From assembly GCA_001600615.1 (NCBI GenBank), contig BCKK01000003.1, forward strand, positions 818,500 to 882,499: DNA of 64,000 nt, written 5' to 3'. Origin of the DNA: Dioszegia crocea (Eukaryota > Basidiomycota > Tremellomycetes > Tremellales > Bulleribasidiaceae). The position numbers and the translations under genes were made by a program. Of this stretch, positions 60,437-64,000 are shown one piece after another; positions within the stretch are counted from its first letter, which is position 1; each line of letters starts with the position of its first letter. The notes under the pieces were generated by a model that was not told where the DNA came from, searched no databases, and worked only from the letters and a program-made list of their open reading frames with translations.

Positions 60437-62600
60437 CTAGAACGCAGCACCGTAACCGGCAGACTTTCGGGGGTCCGACGCAGCCTCGAGCAGACCGTTA
60501 GGGAGTCTACTAATAGCGTGTGAAGTCGAGCCGCCAAGGGGGTTCTGGTATGTGATGTTGTAGCCGATACCCCTAAAGTGAGCAACGGTGGAGTTGTCAT
60601 ACCCGGCCAAGCCGTAAGCCTGGTTGGGAAGCTCGAAGAAGGTCGTGCCGCTGAGCTGGTCGTGCCATCGGGGGAATCGGGTGCTCATCGAGGCGTTCAT
60701 GCCTTGGTCAATGTAGTGGTGGAGCTGCTGGATGGTGGTGGTGATGATTCGAGAACCCCCGGCGGATCCAGTGGCCATGACGAACTCGCCGGTAGCGGCG
60801 TTCTCGACGATGGAGCTGCAGATGGAGGACTGGGGACGCTTGCCACCGGCAATAAAGTTGATGGGTGACGCAGCTAAATTGTAAGCGGTGCACAATGTGG
60901 TGACTTACCGAACCCAAATGCGTTGACCTGACCGGGAGAAGAGAAATCGTCCATCTCATTGTTCATGATGATACCATCATCAGTCACTGGCGGTCAGCGT
61001 CGGATTATCATGACGACTGTAAGTACTTACTAACTTGCGATCCCCAGATCAAGTTGACAGTGGTGGTCAGACTGACGGCCATTCCGGTCCCATCCGCAGT
61101 GGCCAAGTGGCTAGTACCAGCCTCGCGGGAGGGGAAGTAGTTGGAAGGGTTGTAGTAAGACACGGGGAAGGTCTGGCCAGTGATGATCTTGGCGCGGGCG
61201 GCTGCGGCGACTGCGTCAGTGAGGTAGGAGTTCTCGAGGAAGGTGACGTTGGCGGCGAAAGCGGGATCACCGAAAGTCGCTCGTTGACCGTAGGCGAACT
61301 TGTTGGCTTCGACCACTGCCAATGTGAGCTGAAGCACCAAATTTGAGCCGTAGATGCAGCTTACGTCGTTGCTCAGTCATATTGTAGCCTGCAGAACCGG
61401 GCTGAGCTGTGGCGTTGTATCCATTTCCGTCAAATCCTTCAAAGATCTTGAGGGCGGAGAGGGTGATGGCGCCGGAAGAAGGAGCCCGGGTGGAGTAAAT
61501 CTTCTTGTTTCTAAGATCAGACTTCGCTACAGGTCAGACATACCGGTAAGAGATGGAAGTAGGCTCCTTGACGATAGCCTTGTAACCCGCCAAATCCGCC
61601 TCAGTCATAATACCCCCAGTCTGCTGAACCTTCTTGACAATATTGCGCGAGATGTTACTGTTGGAGTAAAAGACATCAGCGCCATTGTTGGCGATGAACT
61701 CGAGTGTGTTGGCAAATTTGCGTCGGTAGCACATGTCGCCCAGTCCAAGGATGGTACCATTTGGGGCATACGATTCACGCCAGTTGGCATCATTCAGGAT
61801 GAAGGTCCTGTTGGAGAGGAAACTGGCAAGGTCGACATTGACGGGGAAACCGTTCCGGGCGACGTTGATGGCGGGCTGGAAGAGCGATGCCCAGGGAAGA
61901 GATCCGTGGCGCTCCCAAAGAGTCTGCCAGGCTGATTGTCAGTGCGTGCCGGAAATGTGCCGGAAATGTGGCTCACCTCGAAGTTCTCCTGGGACACCAA
62001 CAGCGAGACCGCCAATAGTTGACGCAGTCTGGTTGACGCCGAGCGCACTGTACATCTGCTCGAATCAGCATGATCTCGTATGTGGAGCCTCTAGACTTAC
62101 GGTCAAGTTCCCTGCAGCAGGCATAGTCTCTCTGAAGTCGATAGTCTCATAAGAGTGTCCACCCTTCTTGTCGTTGAATCGGACAATCATGAAGCCTCCC
62201 TGAACGATCAGCATAACTCTAAAAGACCCACTCACACCACCGATACCGGAGTGGTAAGCGCCAATGACACCGACACAGAGAGCCGAAGCAATCATGGCTG
62301 GAGTGTGAGCTATCATCGATTATCAGGAGCTGCACGGGGGCCTACCATCAGCAGCATTTCCGCCTTGCTGGAGGATATCAATGCCGATCTCGGAGCAAGT
62401 CCCTACTTCCTAGCATCGTCAGCGTGTTGCACAGATGATGGCGGGCAACTTACAGTAGCGATAGCACCCTGCCGACCGGTAGTGCCATACTGGCAGCCAG
62501 CCTGGTTGTAGCTGAAGCAGTTGGAGTGCCTCTTCTCGACCGGCGAGGCGGTAGCTTGCAGAGCAAGGAGCAGGGAGGAAAGAACAGCGAAACTGAGCAT
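60437..62600 (-). CDS. Gamma-glutamyltranspeptidase, secreted
   Basis: N-terminal nucleophile hydrolase that cleaves glutathione and moves the gamma-glutamyl group. The signal peptide is MLSFAVLSSLLLALQATASP, with KR just after as a possible processing site. The chain shows GIDILQQGGNAADAMIASAL, GVIGAYHSGIGGGGFMIVRF, TIDFRETMPAA, GGLAVGVPGELRGLQTLWER, and the catalytic Thr in AGTSHLATADGTGMAVSLTT. It continues NEMDDFSSPGQVNAFGFAAS and GKRPQSSICSSIV, the glutamate-binding parts. Repeated NAS/NGT/NIS sequons fit an exported glycoprotein. The stop at 60437 follows GYGAAF. About 580-590 residues in several exons. There is no membrane segment beyond the signal. Confidence 0.93.
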
Positions 62601-63383
62601 TGTCGTGATGGCAGAGGAAGATGGGAGGGGGAGATGTCAAAGCGCCTGGCTTTATATCAGGTCGAGAAGCTAGACCGGATAATTCCAGAGGCGTCAGGTA
62701 GGAACAAGGATAGCTTCTAGTGCCGAGATCCAGTGGGCAGGGTCCGGCCCGACTAGTGGGTCCACAGTTCGTAGGCACGATGCCCCAGATCAGGTAGCCG
62801 CTTACTAGCGTCGTGCTCTGCCCTGACCTCTCCTCACCCGCTCAACCCCCCAGCGCCAGCCATCTCACCCTCTCTCACCCTGCTGGTCGCGCGAGGACAT
62901 CTGATCGCCCGACCTGCGTGCCTGAGCATCAATCATCTCCTCGTGCCTAAGTCTCCCGCCTCCTCTGAGCTTCCGCCTCATGCCCCTTTGACCCTTCTCT
63001 TATCTAAGTCGCCGTAACCAGGCTTCCGAACACCGTATGTAGCAGCGGTATAAGATCAGGGCGATCAGGAAATAGCCCAGAGCGGGAAGCTTTCTGAGAC
63101 AAAGGGGCGGAGAGAAGATCTGTCGCTTTTGGCTGACATCGGATTTAGCCGATTTACGTATTGTGGGGCCCCGACCGGTAGGTAGCCTTGGGTGGATAGG
63201 GGAGGATGATCCTGGTTTGGCATCGGCACCGGCGAGGCTTGGACGGATTGGCACGAGCTTAGTCGGCACCCCCGACAGACGAAAGAACACGTTCAGTCAT
63301 AGAGGACTTTAAGGAGGTTTGTACATATTATAAATTGTCGTGCTGTCTGGGAACTAGGCGGATCGACGAGGTGGCCTGAGAGC
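62601..63383. other. Gap between gamma-glutamyltranspeptidase and SVF1
   Basis: About 780 bases: the transpeptidase promoter and the SVF1 3' UTR. A 96-codon minus-strand frame (63000-63290) does not look like a gene. Confidence 0.45.
62650..62657 (-). promoter_or_regulatory. Candidate TATA box of the gamma-glutamyltranspeptidase gene
   Basis: TATAAAG read on the minus strand (within CTTTATAT), about 50 bases before the ATG. Spacing suits a fungal core promoter. Confidence 0.4.
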
Positions 63384-64000
63384 CTACTCGGAAACAAAGG
63401 TCGCCTCATTGAAAAGCCATCCTTCCACCTTCACCGCCTCGCCGTCAATCTCAACATTCAACGTCGCAGCGTTGTGATACTAGTCATCAGCCACATGAAA
63501 GTTTGAGACTAATAGCCACACTCACTTGATAGATGTACGGCTTCGTCCCCGTCACAGCCGCCAAAGTCTTCCGAAGCACATACGGAATCTCCGCAAGCAC
63601 ATCCACCTTCTCTATCAATCCACCCTCGCCGACGGTGGCGCCCAGCTTTGGCACGCTAACACTTGCCGACACACGGCTCTTCTCTCCAGCAACCTTGTTG
63701 CCCGCCCACTTGAATTCAATGGCCCCAGGGGCGTTGTATCCTGTTTCCCTATCTTTCTCGGCTGCTGATTGCACGACGGAGGAGACGTCGTCATTGAGAG
63801 CAGGGAAGGCAGAGGGGACGGCAGGGCATGATGTCTGTCCGACAACGATGAGTGGCGAGGAGTGCTTGCTGCTGGTGATAACGCCCATGTTGACCTTGGT
63901 ACGGCCAGACTTGGGTCCTGTAGGTCCGTAGTGGTCCTAAATTGTCAGTGGAAATTCCCCAACTGCGAATGTACGCACAGTAGTCTCAAACTCCATCTGA
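63384..64000 (-). CDS. SVF1: SVF1 survival factor, 3' part (truncated by window edge)
   Basis: Soluble ceramide-transfer protein between ER and Golgi and stress-survival factor in yeast. Only the C-terminal lipocalin-like half is present. The codon run at the window edge (QMEFETT) joins over a 42-base intron to DHYGPTGPKSGRTKVNMGVI. Then comes VDVLAEIPYVLRKTLAAVTG followed by TKPYIYQ, and YHNAATLNVEIDGEAVKVEG, ending ATFVSE at 63384. GTKPYIYQY with the preceding V-D-V-x-A-E-I-P is the family's best signature. Two introns are visible. The start and N-terminal lipocalin lie beyond position 64000. Confidence 0.85.

Noticed and set aside
63000..63290. 96-codon minus-strand ORF
   Set aside because: No recognisable motif and it lies in an intergenic 3' region.

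Overview
The window is nuclear DNA of an intron-dense fungus, almost certainly a basidiomycete and most probably a Tremellomycete (Cryptococcus/Kwoniella/Tremella-like). The reasons are short introns of about 45-60 nt in nearly every gene, a recurrent CTGAC/GCTGAC branch site close to the 3' AG, a Zn2Cys6 regulator, a fungal hybrid histidine kinase, an Ssb-type Hsp70, and short intergenic gaps. The species call is inference. I see no mobile element, tRNA, rRNA, CRISPR or gene cluster for a secondary product. All coding coordinates run from start codon to stop codon and include introns.

Layout. 1-14 kb: genes alternate strictly in strand: CCT7 (+), UFD2 (-), ERV41 (+), CBC2 (-), NDUFA8 (+), branched-chain E1-beta (-), NAS2/PSMD9 (+), a MIC26/27-type MICOS subunit (-). 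14-20 kb: an Ssb-type ribosome-associated Hsp70 and a NoxA-type NADPH oxidase, both +. 20-36 kb: an unnamed nuclear-looking protein with a possible SPOC/ACID-like C-terminal domain (+), a small unknown protein (-), VAC8 (-), an MMTAG2-like protein (+), a secreted DUF7729-like protein (+), SGT2 (+), ORC3 (+). 36-50 kb: a GAF hybrid histidine kinase (+), KAE1 (-), oligoribonuclease REX2 (+), a GNAT acetyltransferase (-), a Zn2Cys6 transcription factor (-). 51-64 kb: a membrane protein (+), a three-AT-hook protein (-), a conserved-looking unknown (-), SDHC (+), a JMJD5-like JmjC protein (-), the PP1 inhibitor YPI1 (+), a secreted gamma-glutamyltransferase (-), and the 3' part of SVF1 (-), cut by the window edge.

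Most genes are housekeeping: protein folding and turnover (CCT7, Ssb, SGT2, UFD2, NAS2), mitochondrial energy metabolism (NDUFA8, E1-beta, MICOS, SDHC), RNA and replication (CBC2, KAE1, REX2, ORC3), and trafficking (ERV41, VAC8). They do not form a pathway cluster. The points most worth following are the NADPH oxidase, the hybrid histidine kinase, the orphan with the SPOC/ACID-like tail, the AT-hook protein with repeated IDP motifs, and the lineage-limited unknown genes. I did not find convincing evidence for a wholly new multi-gene system.
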